Source of the DNA: Deinococcus sedimenti
Lineage (GTDB): Bacteria; Deinococcota; Deinococci; Deinococcales; Deinococcaceae
NCBI RefSeq assembly: GCF_014648135.1
Contig: NZ_BMQN01000004.1
Location: 62,001-126,000 of the forward strand
Length of the DNA: 64,000 nucleotides
Direction of reading: 5' to 3'
Part shown: positions 38,739 to 49,770 of the stretch, piece by piece
How positions within the stretch are numbered: the first letter of the stretch is position 1
Layout of the letters: every line of letters begins with the position of its first letter
Made by a program: the position numbers and the translations under genes
Notes under the pieces: generated by a model
Database searches by the model: none
What the model was told of the DNA's origin: nothing
The model's input: only the letters and a program-made list of their open reading frames with translations

Positions 38739-39887
38739 GTGAAGCGTCTTCTGACCACCCTGACCCTCGCCCTGGTCGCCACGGCGCACGCCGCCGACTT
38801 CAAACTGATCCTGAAGGACGAGGCCAGCACCATCCGCAAGGGTGAACTGAAGACCACGCCCATCGTGAAGTCATGGACGGTGCCCGCCGCCAGCATCAAG
38901 GCCACGCGGAAGGTGAAGCGCCTGAGCACCACCATCACCCCCATCCTCGACCGGATGGAGAAGACCATCAACGCCCGCAACGCGAAACCCGCCGTGTTCC
39001 GCAACGTGAAGGGCAGCTGGGTCGCCACCGACCAGACCGGCTGGACCCTGAACCGCGCCGCCACCAAGGCCAACCTCCTGAAAGCCATCCTGAGCGGCAA
39101 GGACACCGCCCAGGTCGTCGTCAAGCGCGCCGTGCCCGCCCGCAGCGTGAAACTCCTCGCCAAACGCGGCGTCCTGTGGCACGTCACCACCGGCCAGAGC
39201 AGCTACGCGGGCAGCCCCAGCTTCCGCGAGAAGAACATCCTCGTCGGCGCCAGCAAACTCGACAACTTCTTCATCGCGCCCGACCACGAATTCAACTTCA
39301 ACGAGGAAATCGGGCAGGTCGACGCCAGCACCGGCTTCGTCAAGGGCTTCGTGATCAGCGGCGGCACCCTGAGCAAGGAGGACGGCGGCGGCATCTGCCA
39401 GGTCAGCACCACCGTCTTCCGCGCGCTGTACAAAGCTGGCCTGCCCATCACCGAACGGCACGAGCACAGCCACCGCGTGAAGTACTACGACCCCGTCGGC
39501 TTCGAGGCCACCGTGTACGCCCCCAGCAAGAACCTCCGCATGAAGAACGACACCGGCAAGCACCTGTTCATCCAGGCGTCCTGGGACACCCGCGCCGAGA
39601 CCCTGCGCTTTGACGTGTTCGGCGCGAACACCGGCCGCACCGTGAACATCAGCAAACCCGTCATCACCGACTTCAAGGCCCCCGCCGACCCCAGCTACAC
39701 CCCCGACGACCGCGTCGCCCCCGGCGGCCGCCGCCTGCTCGACACGCCCATGCAGGGCATGACCAGCGTCATCAAACGCACCATCAAGGTGAAGGGCAAG
39801 GTCACCAGCCGCGACACCCTCAAGAGCGTCTACCAGCCCTGGGGTGCAGTGTACGGCGTGAACCCCAAGGACAAACGCCTGAAGTGA
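38739..39887 (+). CDS. Exported VanW-family protein
   Basis: A 382-residue secreted protein. The signal peptide MKRLLTTLTLALVATAHA is followed by a basic, Lys-rich region (20-130, perhaps the peptidoglycan-binding PGB4-like module seen before VanW). The VanW domain then covers about 160-300: APDHEFNFNEEIG, KEDGGGICQVSTTVFRALY, LPITERHEHSHRV. VanW was named from vancomycin-resistance clusters but its biochemical role is unknown, presumably in the cell wall. It stands as a single gene after purK with 78 bases between, and ends in an excellent terminator. Confidence 0.9.
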   Translation: MKRLLTTLTLALVATAHAADFKLILKDEASTIRKGELKTTPIVKSWTVPAASIKATRKVKRLSTTITPILDRMEKTINARNAKPAVFRNVKGSWVATDQTGWTLNRAATKANLLKAILSGKDTAQVVVKRAVPARSVKLLAKRGVLWHVTTGQSSYAGSPSFREKNILVGASKLDNFFIAPDHEFNFNEEIGQVDASTGFVKGFVISGGTLSKEDGGGICQVSTTVFRALYKAGLPITERHEHSHRVKYYDPVGFEATVYAPSKNLRMKNDTGKHLFIQASWDTRAETLRFDVFGANTGRTVNISKPVITDFKAPADPSYTPDDRVAPGGRRLLDTPMQGMTSVIKRTIKVKGKVTSRDTLKSVYQPWGAVYGVNPKDKRLK

Positions 39888-39892
39888 ACGCC

Positions 39893-39935
39893 CACAGTGA
39901 AGCCCCCCTCTGGACCCGAGGGGGGCTTCACTGTG
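39893..39935. terminator. 18-bp perfect-stem terminator
   Basis: CACAGTGAAGCCCCCCTC pairs perfectly with GAGGGGGGCTTCACTGTG around TGGACCC. Between the convergent VanW and ABM-domain genes. Confidence 0.92.
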
Positions 39936-39941
39936 CGGCGG

Positions 39942-40526
39942 TTATTTCCCGCCGCGCAGCCACGGGGTCGCCCAGCGGGTCACGGCAGGCATCACGACGT
40001 AGGTCATGAGCAGCACGACCACGATCATCTGCGGAATGGCGCGGACCGGCATCACGAGGTGCCCCAGCCAGGGTTTCAGCGCCTCGCCGAACAGCCAGGA
40101 CGTGCTGACGCTCACCGGATACAGGGCTGCCAGGGTCAGCAGCGCCATCTTCCAGCGGGGCGGCTGGCGCAGGTTCGCGGCGGCGGGCGGCGTGAACCAG
40201 AAGTCCAGGCCCGGCTGCTTCTCGAAACTGACGTGTTCATCGACCAGCGGCGCGATGCGGTCCAGCCACGCGGCCCGCTCGGGGGACAGTTCCCACGCGG
40301 CGGCGCTCGTCAGGGTGTCGAAGCGGGCCAGCAGCGTGTACTCCTGCTCGCCGGGCGCGGGGCGGATCACGCCGGTGCCGCGGTGGCCGGGCAGGCGGGC
40401 CAGCAGCGCGTTCGCCTCGGCGAGCAGCGCCTCGTACGCGGCCTCCTGACCGGGGCGGATGCGGCGGCGGACGACCAGACTGACCGGATCGCTGGGCTGA
40501 TGCTCCTCGAACTGCATGCGGGTCAT
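39942..40526 (-). CDS. ABM-domain protein with C-terminal membrane segments
   Basis: A 194-residue protein. Residues 12-110 form an antibiotic-biosynthesis-monooxygenase-like dimeric ferredoxin fold (SLVVRRRIRPGQEAAYEALL ... YTLLARFDT). The last 75 residues carry two hydrophobic helices (KMALLTLAALYPVSVSTSWLF and AIPQMIVVVLLMTYVVM). This fusion type is known as an uncharacterised membrane-linked ABM protein. The start at 40526 overlaps the stop of the EamA transporter gene (ATGA), so it is the last gene of the hisD-EamA-ABM operon. Its reaction is unknown. Confidence 0.82.
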   Translation of the reverse strand: MTRMQFEEHQPSDPVSLVVRRRIRPGQEAAYEALLAEANALLARLPGHRGTGVIRPAPGEQEYTLLARFDTLTSAAAWELSPERAAWLDRIAPLVDEHVSFEKQPGLDFWFTPPAAANLRQPPRWKMALLTLAALYPVSVSTSWLFGEALKPWLGHLVMPVRAIPQMIVVVLLMTYVVMPAVTRWATPWLRGGK

Positions 40527-41422
40527 ACGGCCTCGGCGTCCGGGACGCGGCGGGGCCACGCGACGAGCGCGACGCCCGTCAGGATCACGAGCAGGGCCGC
40601 CCAGCCCAGCGCGCCCAGCTGCTCGCCGCCGAAGCCGACGCCCAGCAGGACTGCCACGACCGGGTTCACGTACGCGTAGCTGGTCGCCAGGGCGGGGCGG
40701 GTGTGCGCCACGAGGTACATGTACGCGCTGTACGCCACGAGACTCCCGAACACCGTCAGGTACGCCAGTGCCCACAGGCTCGCGGCGCTGGGGGTGCCCC
40801 AGCGTTCGCCCATCAGGACGCTCAGCACGAGCAGGACGCCGCCCCCGGTGAGCATCTCGGCCGCCGAGCCCATCAGCCCGCTGGGGAGGGGCAGGTGGCG
40901 GGACCACTGGCTGCCGAACGTCCAGCACAGCGGTGCGAGGATCAGCAGCAGCGCCGCCAGCGGCGTGGCGTGCAGTTCCCCGATGTTCAACAGCGCGATG
41001 CCGATCAGGCCCACGCCGATGCCCAGCCACTCGCGCCCGCCGGTCTTCTCGCCCCACAATCGCGCGAACAGCGCCGCGAACAGTGGCGACACCGCGATGA
41101 CCATGGCGGCGACGCTGCTGCTCGCGTCCCGTTCGGCCAGCGTGACCAGCCCAGTACCGCCGCCCAGCAGCAGCGTGCCGACCAGGGCGCTGGAGCGCCA
41201 CCCGCGCGCGGTGGGCAGCGCCGCGCCCCGCAGGCGCAGCACGAGGAGCAGCAGCGCGCCCGCCACCATGAAGCGTGCCGCGAGCATGCCCAGGGGCGGC
41301 AGCGTCTCGATGGCGACCTTGATCCCGAAGTACGTGCTGCCCCACACGACGTACACCAGCCCCAGGCACAGCAGCACCAGCGGCGTCAGGCGCGCGGCGG
41401 GCGTGGCAGCCCCGGCACTCAC
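40523..41422 (-). CDS. EamA/DMT-family exporter
   Basis: A 299-residue membrane protein with ten hydrophobic segments in two EamA repeats (LGLVYVVWGSTYFGIKVAIE ... and LVAYSAYMYLVAHTRPALATSYAYVNPVVAVLLGV). The family exports amino acids, metabolites or drugs. Start is GTG 41422, overlapping the hisD stop (GTGA). The upstream frame that runs to 41701 is antisense-like and has no membrane features. Position after hisD is suggestive of amino-acid traffic but proves nothing. Confidence 0.9.
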   Translation of the reverse strand: MSAGAATPAARLTPLVLLCLGLVYVVWGSTYFGIKVAIETLPPLGMLAARFMVAGALLLLVLRLRGAALPTARGWRSSALVGTLLLGGGTGLVTLAERDASSSVAAMVIAVSPLFAALFARLWGEKTGGREWLGIGVGLIGIALLNIGELHATPLAALLLILAPLCWTFGSQWSRHLPLPSGLMGSAAEMLTGGGVLLVLSVLMGERWGTPSAASLWALAYLTVFGSLVAYSAYMYLVAHTRPALATSYAYVNPVVAVLLGVGFGGEQLGALGWAALLVILTGVALVAWPRRVPDAEAV

Positions 41423-42729
41423 GAGAGGCGGCTTTCGATCGCGCGGGCGTGCGCCTCGAGGCCCTCGGCGCGGGCCAGGGTCGCCCCGGCCGGACCGATG
41501 CGGCGCAGCGCGCCCTCGTTCAGGCCCACCACCGAGATGATGTTCTGGAAGTCCCGCACGTTCACCGGGCTCATGAACCGCGCCGTGCCGCCGGTCGGCA
41601 TGACGTGGCTGGGGCCCGCCACGTAGTCGCCCAGCGCCTCCATGCTCGCCTCGCCGACGAACACGCCCCCGGCTCGCTGCACGAGGCCCAGCAGGCTCCA
41701 CGGGTCACGGGTCAGCAGACACAGGTGCTCGGGGGCGTACAGGTTCGCCAGGTCCACCGCCTCCTCCAGCGTGCCGGCCAGGATGACCTTCATGCGGGCC
41801 TGCACGCTGTCGCGCGCCCAGCCGCGGTTCGGTTCCGGCAGGGCCTCCAGCTGCCCGTTCAGTTCCGCCTGCACCCGGATCAGCAGCTCGCGGCTGGTGG
41901 AGACGAGCACGGGTTCCGCGCCGTTGTGCTCCGCCTGCGCGAGCAGGTCGGCCGCCACGAAGCGCGGGTCGGCGCTGTCGTCCGCCACGACCAGCGTCTC
42001 GGTCGGGCCGGGGAGGCTCTCGATGCCGGTCTGGCCGTACACCATCCGCTTGGCGATCACCACGAACAGGTTCCCGGGGCCCGCGACCTTGTCCACCGCG
42101 CCGATGCTCGCCGTGCCGTACGCCAGCGCCGCGATGGCCTGCGCGCCGCCCACCCGGAACACCTGCGTGATCCCCAGTTCGCGCGCCGCGACGAGGATCG
42201 CCGGGTGCACGCGGCCGTCCCGCGCGGGCGGCGTGGTCACCACGATGTCCGGCACGCCCGCCACCTGCGCGGGCACCGCCGTGTGAATCAGCGTGCTGAT
42301 CAGCGGGGCCAGCCCGCCCGGCACGTACACGCCCACCCGCGAGAGCGGCCGCACGAGCTGCCCCAGCGCGCCGTCCGGGCCGTGGTTCAGGAACCCGTGG
42401 GCGGGCTGCTGCTCGTAGAACGCGCGCACGCGCCGGATCGCCGTGAGGATCGCCTCGTGCAGGTCCGGGGCGACCTGCGCGGCCGCCAGTTCCGCCTCCG
42501 GTACGCGCAGGTCGTCGGGGCGGTGGCCGTCCAGCCGCTCGGTCCAGTCGCGCAGCGCGTCGTCGCCGCGCGTGCGGACGTCACTCAGGATGCGCTCGAC
42601 GACCTGCGCGGGACTCAGCGCCTCGCCGAAGGTCGCCTCGATGCGGGCCAGAACTGCGTCGGGAACGGGAATCTCATTGAACGTCCGCGTCAGGGCGGAT
42701 CGGGCTTCTTGGCCTTGCAGCACTTGCAT
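41419..42729 (-). CDS. hisD: Histidinol dehydrogenase
   Basis: Oxidises L-histidinol to L-histidine in two NAD-dependent steps, the end of histidine synthesis. The 436-residue enzyme has GVYVPGGLAPLISTLIHTAVPA, RVGGAQAIAALAYGT, VDKVAGPGNLFVV, GPTETLVVADDSADPRF, LLAQAEHNG and the zinc/catalytic YAPEHLCLLTRDP and PSHVMPTGGTARF. All usual motifs are present. Start at ATG 42729; upstream is a 138-base GC-rich gap with no attenuator that I could recognise. It is the first gene of hisD-EamA-ABM. The other his genes are not in the window. Confidence 0.96.
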   Translation of the reverse strand: MQVLQGQEARSALTRTFNEIPVPDAVLARIEATFGEALSPAQVVERILSDVRTRGDDALRDWTERLDGHRPDDLRVPEAELAAAQVAPDLHEAILTAIRRVRAFYEQQPAHGFLNHGPDGALGQLVRPLSRVGVYVPGGLAPLISTLIHTAVPAQVAGVPDIVVTTPPARDGRVHPAILVAARELGITQVFRVGGAQAIAALAYGTASIGAVDKVAGPGNLFVVIAKRMVYGQTGIESLPGPTETLVVADDSADPRFVAADLLAQAEHNGAEPVLVSTSRELLIRVQAELNGQLEALPEPNRGWARDSVQARMKVILAGTLEEAVDLANLYAPEHLCLLTRDPWSLLGLVQRAGGVFVGEASMEALGDYVAGPSHVMPTGGTARFMSPVNVRDFQNIISVVGLNEGALRRIGPAGATLARAEGLEAHARAIESRLS

Positions 42730-42867
42730 CGTCACTCCAGGGAAACAGGGGAGAGGAGGGTGGGGGAAGCGGCGCCCCACACGCGGGGCGGGCCGGGGTC
42801 CATCGTGGCACCCGCCGCCCGGCGCGGCCCACCCACAGGTCTGGGCAGGCCGGACGGGGCAGGGGCA

Positions 42868-43484
42868 TTACACCCGGCGGCGGCGTTCGCGGCCCTGCAC
42901 GGTGCGGCGCGCGGCGGGCTGCGCGTTCGCCTCGACCGGACCGAAATCGGTCGGCTGGATCAGGCGCATCAGGCGGTGCGGCGCGGCCTGCTCAACGTAC
43001 ACGTACGCGTTGCCGGGCCGCAGGAAGAACCCGCTGCACGCCTCGCCGTCCACCTCGGCGTCCGGGAGGCGCTGGATCAGGACGCGCCCGCCGGTCAGCT
43101 GCGCGTGCGTCCGCTCGGGGCCGCCGCCGTCCTGCGCGGTCAGCTGCCGCAGCCACAGCAGCAGACTGACCGGGTCGTGGTACTCGGTCGTCAGGGGCTG
43201 CGTGGCCTCGTCGCGGCCCTGCCGCAGCGTGATCAGGCCCGCGCGGCGGTCGAAACTCACCTCAAAGCCGGGGCGGCCCCGCCCGTCGCCCTCGGCGTAC
43301 CCGAGGCTGGTCAGCAGGCGGGGGTGCATGCGGCTGGTCTGCACGCGCCGCACGCCGGGCAGCACCCCGCCGAAATCGGTCTGCACGCGGGCCACCAGGG
43401 CGCTGCGTTCGCCGTGCAGCGCCCACTGCTGCTCGCCCGCGTAGCGCCCGCCCAGCGACAGGGTGAGGCTGAACGCCTCGGGGG

Positions 43485-43488
<4 letters not shown>
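42868..43488 (-). CDS. Uncharacterised protein downstream of deoB, apparent CTG start
   Basis: A 206-residue soluble protein that I do not recognise. From the deoB stop the frame reads [21 protein letters not shown], then [20 protein letters not shown] and [20 protein letters not shown]. Its first canonical initiator is GTG at 43395, but the 31 codons before it look fully coding and beta-rich. The CTG at 43488 overlaps the deoB TGA in the same way (CTGA) as the ATGA/GTGA pairs in other operons here. I therefore take CTG as the probable start, by translational coupling; the GTG would give 175 residues. The C-terminus is Arg-rich. Confidence 0.6.
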
Positions 43489-44660
<1,172 letters not shown>

Positions 44661-44747
44661 ACGCCCAGTCTAGGCCCTGACGGGGGGACGCGCCGAATCA
44701 CACTTCCCTCACGGGGCGTGTGGGCGCGGGGTGATACGCTGCCGGGC

Positions 44748-45521
<774 letters not shown>

Positions 45522-45538
45522 CCCCGGAGGACTGCTAG

Positions 45539-47158
45539 GTGCTGTGGCTGTTCCTCCCCTTCGTGGTCATCCTGTCCGGGGTGGTCGCGTACGCCGCCGA
45601 CACCATTGCCCGCAAGGCCGGACGCAAGCACCTGCGCTGGTTCGGCATGCGCCCCAAGACCACCGCGCTGGTCGTGGCGGTCCTGTCCGGCATGGGCATC
45701 AGCGCCGCCAGCCTCGCCGCGTTCCTGATCCTGAACAGCAGCGCCGTGAACACCATCGCGCAGGCCGACCAGCTGCGCCCCCAGCTCGAGGCGCTGCGCA
45801 AGGACATCCGCGCCGCGCAGGCCGACCGGGACCGCGCCCAGCAGGAGGCCGCGCGTCTGCGCGAGCAGCAGGACGCCGCACAGAACGCCCTGAAGGCGGC
45901 GCAGACCGCACTGACGGACGCCCGCGCCACGCAGGCCCGCGTGCAGACCCAGGCCCGCGCCCTGGAAACGCGCGTGAGGGAACTGACCACCGCGCAGCAG
46001 GCCCTGGAAACGCGCGCCGCGCAGACCCGCGCTAAACTCCAGGCGGCCGAGACGTCCCTGAAGGCCAGTCAGGAGCGCGCGCAGAACCTCGACGCGCAGG
46101 TCGTGGACCTCGGCGCCCGCATCGCGCTGAGCGAGCAGGAGACCCGCAGCGCCCAGGACCGCGCCCGCGACGCGCAGCAGGATGCCGAGGCCGCCCAGAC
46201 CCGCGCGCAGGTCGCCCAGGCCGCCGCGCAGCAGGCCCAGACCCGGGCGCGCGCCGCGCAGGCCCAGGCGCAGCAGGCCCGCGACCAGATCGGCGCGCTG
46301 GCCCGCTCACGCGCGCAGGCTGACGCCGCCCTGAGCGCCGCGCAGCAGAAACTCAGTGCCGCGCAGCAGGCCCTACAGGCCGCGCAGAACCAGCAGCGCG
46401 CCGCGCAGCAGGCCCGCGATCAGCTGCAGGCCGAACGCGACCGCCTGACCCGCGACCGCACCCGCATCCTGGGTGACCTGAGCGCCCTGCAACTCCAGCA
46501 GCAGCAACTGCGGGACAGCAACGAGGCCCTGCGCGCCACGCTGGGCCGCCTGCAGGACGAGTACTCCAGCAGCCGTGCGGAACTGAGCGCCACCCGCAAC
46601 ACCGACCTCGCGTACCCCAAGAACGACCTCGTGTACGCCGCCGTGGTGCCCGGCGTGCGCAACCTCGACCAGTTCCTGCAGGACGCCGCGCGCAACGCCA
46701 CCACCCGCGGCGCCAAGGGCAGCCCCGCCGCGCGCCTGACCCCGGCCGCGCGCAGCGCCCTGGAAACCAAACTGCGCGGCCTGAACGCCAGTTCCTTCGT
46801 GCAGTGCCGCGCCGCGCAGAACGCCGCCGTGGGCTTCCCGGTGGACCTCAGCTGCGACGCGCGGTCCAACGCCGTGCTGTACCGCGCCGGGCAGGTCATC
46901 CGCCGCGTGACCGTCAACCCGGGTGACCTGCGCCGCCTGCAGGACCAGATCGGGGAACTCGTGCAGGACACCACCCTGGACCTCACCTCCCGGGGCGTGC
47001 CCAGCGAGTACGTGCAGGGCCTGGACGTCGGTGAACTGGTGCCGCTCATCACCCGCCTCAACGACCGCGCCAGCGCCGGCGTGGCCGTGGTGGGTCTCGC
47101 CGCGCGCGCCGACGTACGCCCCGGCAGCCGCGTGGACCTGTACCCCGTGCTGCCCTGA
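45539..47158 (+). CDS. DUF3084 membrane-anchored coiled-coil protein
   Basis: A 539-residue protein with two N-terminal membrane segments ([20 protein letters not shown] and [20 protein letters not shown]). A long Ala/Gln/Arg coiled coil follows (about 75-345, rich in QAR and AQQ repeats), then a C-terminal globular DUF3084 domain ([20 protein letters not shown] ... [10 protein letters not shown]). Families of this type are found next to LptB-like genes in Deinococcus-Thermus and cyanobacteria; the role is unknown, perhaps envelope organisation. GTG at 45539 with CGGAGG ten bases before. In operon with lptB. The low-complexity helix shows strong codon bias, not foreign DNA. Confidence 0.85.
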   Translation: MLWLFLPFVVILSGVVAYAADTIARKAGRKHLRWFGMRPKTTALVVAVLSGMGISAASLAAFLILNSSAVNTIAQADQLRPQLEALRKDIRAAQADRDRAQQEAARLREQQDAAQNALKAAQTALTDARATQARVQTQARALETRVRELTTAQQALETRAAQTRAKLQAAETSLKASQERAQNLDAQVVDLGARIALSEQETRSAQDRARDAQQDAEAAQTRAQVAQAAAQQAQTRARAAQAQAQQARDQIGALARSRAQADAALSAAQQKLSAAQQALQAAQNQQRAAQQARDQLQAERDRLTRDRTRILGDLSALQLQQQQLRDSNEALRATLGRLQDEYSSSRAELSATRNTDLAYPKNDLVYAAVVPGVRNLDQFLQDAARNATTRGAKGSPAARLTPAARSALETKLRGLNASSFVQCRAAQNAAVGFPVDLSCDARSNAVLYRAGQVIRRVTVNPGDLRRLQDQIGELVQDTTLDLTSRGVPSEYVQGLDVGELVPLITRLNDRASAGVAVVGLAARADVRPGSRVDLYPVLP

Positions 47159-47163
47159 CAACC

Positions 47164-47230
47164 GAATTCAGAGGCGCGGAGGGTGTCCGCCACCATCTCT
47201 GAATCGAGCGGACTCGCGCAGTTGCGCTGC
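47164..47230 (+). repeat. REP-like repeat family B, copy 2
   Basis: GAATTCAGAGG at the left arm and ATCTCTGAATCGAGCGGACTCG at the right form an outer stem (ATTCAGAG/CTCTGAAT). An inner small stem (GCGGA/TCCGC) and a following CGCGCAG/TTGCGCTGC piece extend it. It lies between the DUF3084 and substrate-binding-protein genes. Confidence 0.7.
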
Positions 47231-47275
47231 CCGGCTGAAGAATCCCGTCAGACCTGCCCGCTATCCTGAGCCCTG

Positions 47276-48469
47276 ATGCGCGCCCTGCCCCTGACCCTGC
47301 TCCTCGCCTTATCGACCGCCTGGGCCGCGCCCGTCCGCGTGGAGTTCTGGCACGCCATGGGCGGCGTACAGGGGACCGTGCAGGCCTACGCGCGGGACTT
47401 CAACGCCAGCCAGACCGCGTACGAGATCGTGCCCGTCAGCCAGGGCAACTACCGCGAACTGCTGCCCAAACTGCAGGCCGCGCTGCGCAGCGGGTCGGCC
47501 CCGGCGCTCGTGCAGCTGGAATTCACGCAGTTCCCCGCCCTGGCCAGCGCCGGGCAGCTGACCGACCTGAGCGGCCGCGTGGACGACCTGCCCGACGCCC
47601 TGCGCGGCGACATCTACCCGGCCGTGTGGAAGACCGGGCAGCTGGGCGGCTGCACGTACGGCCTGCCGTGGAACGTCAGCGTGCCGGTCCTGATGTACAA
47701 CGCCGGGCTGCTGAAGAAGGCGGGCCTGAGCGCCCCGGACACCTGGACGCAGCTGGAGGGAGCGAGCCGCGCCCTGGCCACCGGCGGCCGCCGCCCGCTG
47801 GTCGCCGCTGCCGACGCCTGGACCTTCGAGGCGAACGTCCTGTCGCGCGGCGGCACGCTGACCAGCGGCGACCGCCCGCGCCTGGACAGCCCGGACGCCG
47901 TGGACGCCCTGACGCAGCTGGCCCGCATGAGCGCCGCCGGTCAGGCCCAGCCCCGCACGCTGAACGAGGCGACCCGCGCCGCGTTCGACTTCGCGCGCGG
48001 GCAGAACGTGTTCGTGCTGGCCAGCGTCGCCAACTGGACCGACGCGCGCAAGCTGCCGTTCTTCAACCTGGGCATCGCGCCGTTCCCCTGCGAGAAGGAG
48101 GGCGCCTGCACCGTCCCCCTGGGCGGCGCGACCCTGACCGTCCCGAAGGGCACACCCGCTGCCGAGCAGGCGGGCGCCGTCGCGTTCTGGCAGTACCTGA
48201 TGCAGCCCGCCCGGCTGGCCGACTGGGTGAAGACCACCGCGTACGTCCCCCCGCGCCGCGCCGCCGCGCCCCTGCTGGACGACTGGTACGCGAAGAACCC
48301 GCAGATCCGGGCCGCACACGCCCAGATCGCCCGGGCTGTGCCGCGCCCCACCACGCCCGAGTACGCCGCGTGGACCGCGCTGATCGAGGACGCCATCACG
48401 CAGGCCACCACCGGCAAACTGGGCGCGAAGGCCGCGCTGGACGCCGCCCAGACCCGCGCCGAACGCTGA
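47276..48469 (+). CDS. ABC transporter sugar-binding protein
   Basis: A 397-residue exported solute-binding protein of the carbohydrate (family 1, MalE/UgpB-like) type. The signal peptide is MRALPLTLLLALSTAWA; the mature part begins PVRVEFWHAMGGVQGTVQAY and includes YEIVPVSQGNYRELLPKLQAAL and LPWNVSVPVLMYNAGLLKKAGL. These match sn-glycerol-3-phosphate/sugar binders. There is no lipobox. No permease or ATPase genes follow, so its transporter is encoded elsewhere. It is flanked by REP-like repeats on both sides. Confidence 0.88.
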   Translation: MRALPLTLLLALSTAWAAPVRVEFWHAMGGVQGTVQAYARDFNASQTAYEIVPVSQGNYRELLPKLQAALRSGSAPALVQLEFTQFPALASAGQLTDLSGRVDDLPDALRGDIYPAVWKTGQLGGCTYGLPWNVSVPVLMYNAGLLKKAGLSAPDTWTQLEGASRALATGGRRPLVAAADAWTFEANVLSRGGTLTSGDRPRLDSPDAVDALTQLARMSAAGQAQPRTLNEATRAAFDFARGQNVFVLASVANWTDARKLPFFNLGIAPFPCEKEGACTVPLGGATLTVPKGTPAAEQAGAVAFWQYLMQPARLADWVKTTAYVPPRRAAAPLLDDWYAKNPQIRAAHAQIARAVPRPTTPEYAAWTALIEDAITQATTGKLGAKAALDAAQTRAER

Positions 48470-48484
48470 CGGAACACAGCAGCG

Positions 48485-48541
48485 GAATTCGGAGGTGTCG
48501 CGGGCGTCCCTCCACACCTCTGGATTGAGGGGACCCGCAGG
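48485..48541 (+). repeat. REP-like repeat family B, copy 3
   Basis: GAATTCGGAGGTG and CACACCTCTGGATTGAGGGGACCC pair as CGGAGGTG/CACCTCTG around GGGCGTCCC-rich sequence. Diverged from copy 2 but the left and right arms changed together enough to keep a stem. It lies 16 bases after the substrate-binding-protein stop. Confidence 0.65.
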
Positions 48542-48606
48542 GCGTCCCTTTCAACCGCTGTGCCGCCTCCGGGATGACCGTGAAGCCCGGCAGTATCCTG
48601 ACGGGC

Positions 48607-48762
48607 ATGGGTTCCCTGTACCTGATCGGCACGCTGGCCTTCGCGGCGCTGCTGCTGCTGTTCCTGCTGCGCCCCGGCGCGGCTCGCCCTATGGTCGTGT
48701 GGGGGATCAGTGCGCTGCTGCCCCTGCTGGCCGCGATGGTCGTGGCGCTGAACCAGCGCTGA
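48607..48762 (+). CDS. Small two-span membrane protein
   Basis: A 51-residue, very hydrophobic product: MGSLYLIGTLAFAALLLLFL, a short polar loop (RPGAARP), a second helix (VVWGISALLPLLAAMVVAL) and the tail NQR. Start ATG at 48607, after TGACGGGC. Function unknown. It sits between two copies of repeat B. Confidence 0.6.
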   Translation: MGSLYLIGTLAFAALLLLFLLRPGAARPMVVWGISALLPLLAAMVVALNQR

Positions 48763-49029
48763 CCAGGGCAGTGGCCAGCAAGAGCAAGGTCCGTTCTGAC
48801 AGCAGAGTTCAGAGGGATTGAAGGGCTTCTTCAGTATCTCTGAATCGAGCGGACTCGAAGAGCTGCGCCGCAGAGCGAGCACCTGAGAAGGACAGCGGTT
48901 GGACGTGGAGCCCTGGGGCGTGCCCTTGGCCCCTGGGTGGAACTGGACACCGCTGGGCACGGACGAGCAGGGCGAAGAATGGAGGCATCAGGACTATGGT
49001 TTGCAGATGCCGACATCAGGTAAGCGGCG
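48763..49029. other. 267-base intergenic gap
   Basis: Holds repeat B copy 4 and then GC-rich sequence with small dyads (GGACGTGGAGCCCTGGGG). No ORF with coding character. The flanking genes converge. Confidence 0.5.
48805..48872 (+). repeat. REP-like repeat family B, copy 4
   Basis: GAGTTCAGAGGGATTGAAGG and TATCTCTGAATCGAGCGGAC, followed by TCGAAGAGCTGCGCCGC. Outer stem TTCAGAG/CTCTGAA, inner TTGAAG/CTTCTTCAG-like pairing. Best match to copy 2, including the right extension. Confidence 0.7.
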
Positions 49030-49689
49030 TTATTCGCCCAGGAAGCGGCGCAGGTCGTCGATGTTGTGACTCGTGCCGATCACGACCAGCTTGTCGTGCG
49101 GGCGCAGCTCGTCCTCCGCGCGGGGCGTCACCTCGATCTTCCCGGACCGGCTGATCGCGATCACCTGCACGTTGAAGCGCCCCGTGAGGTTCAGGTCCCG
49201 CAGGGAACCCTTCAGGCGCTCGTTCGCCTCGATCTCCACGATGGCGTAGTCGCCGCCCAGGTCCAGGGTGTCCACGATGTTCGGCGTGGCGATCTGCCGT
49301 GCCAGGCGCACGCCCATGTCATGCTCGGGCCGGATCACGAGGTCCGCGCCGATGCGTTCCAGCACCCGGCGGGCCATCTCGTCGATGGCCTTGCTGACCA
49401 CGTACGGCGCGCCGAGACTCTTGGCGTTCATGGTCGCCAGGATGTTCGCCTGCACGTCCGTGCCGATCGCGACGACCACCACGTCGAAATCCCCGACGCC
49501 CAGCGCCCGCAGCGCCCGCTCGTCACTGGCGTCCACGATCGCGGCGTGCGTCACGAGGTTCATGACCCGCTCGACGTTCTCCTCGTTCTGATCGATCGCG
49601 ACGACCTCATGACCCATCTCGTAGAGGGTGGTGGCCACGGCCGTACCGAAGCGGCCCAGGCCGATCACCAGACACTGTTTGCTTTTCAT
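49030..49689 (-). CDS. KtrA/TrkA-type potassium channel gating protein
   Basis: A 219-residue cytoplasmic regulator of a K+ uptake channel (KtrB/TrkH type). RCK-N domain: CLVIGLGRFGTAVATTLYEMG, with the nucleotide-binding Asp in VVAIDQNEENVERV, then DVVVVAIGTDVQANI; the TrkA-C domain begins about residue 135 (LDLGGDYAIVEIEANERLKG). ATP/ADP or NAD binding gates the channel. Start ATG 49689 with GGAGG before. No channel subunit gene is adjacent. Upstream (49690-49770) is a short gap to the GGDEF gene on the same strand. Confidence 0.9.
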   Translation of the reverse strand: MKSKQCLVIGLGRFGTAVATTLYEMGHEVVAIDQNEENVERVMNLVTHAAIVDASDERALRALGVGDFDVVVVAIGTDVQANILATMNAKSLGAPYVVSKAIDEMARRVLERIGADLVIRPEHDMGVRLARQIATPNIVDTLDLGGDYAIVEIEANERLKGSLRDLNLTGRFNVQVIAISRSGKIEVTPRAEDELRPHDKLVVIGTSHNIDDLRRFLGE

Positions 49690-49770
49690 CGGAGGTCCTT
49701 TCTGCCACACGCGACGCGTACAGGGCAAGCGCTCCCGATTGTGCCGCAAAAGACGACCCCTGTGGGACGC

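Noticed and set aside
45750..46600. Tandem DNA repeat inside the DUF3084 gene
   Set aside because: The GCGCAGCAGGCC-type repetition comes from the Ala/Gln coiled coil and strong codon bias; period and spacing are irregular.
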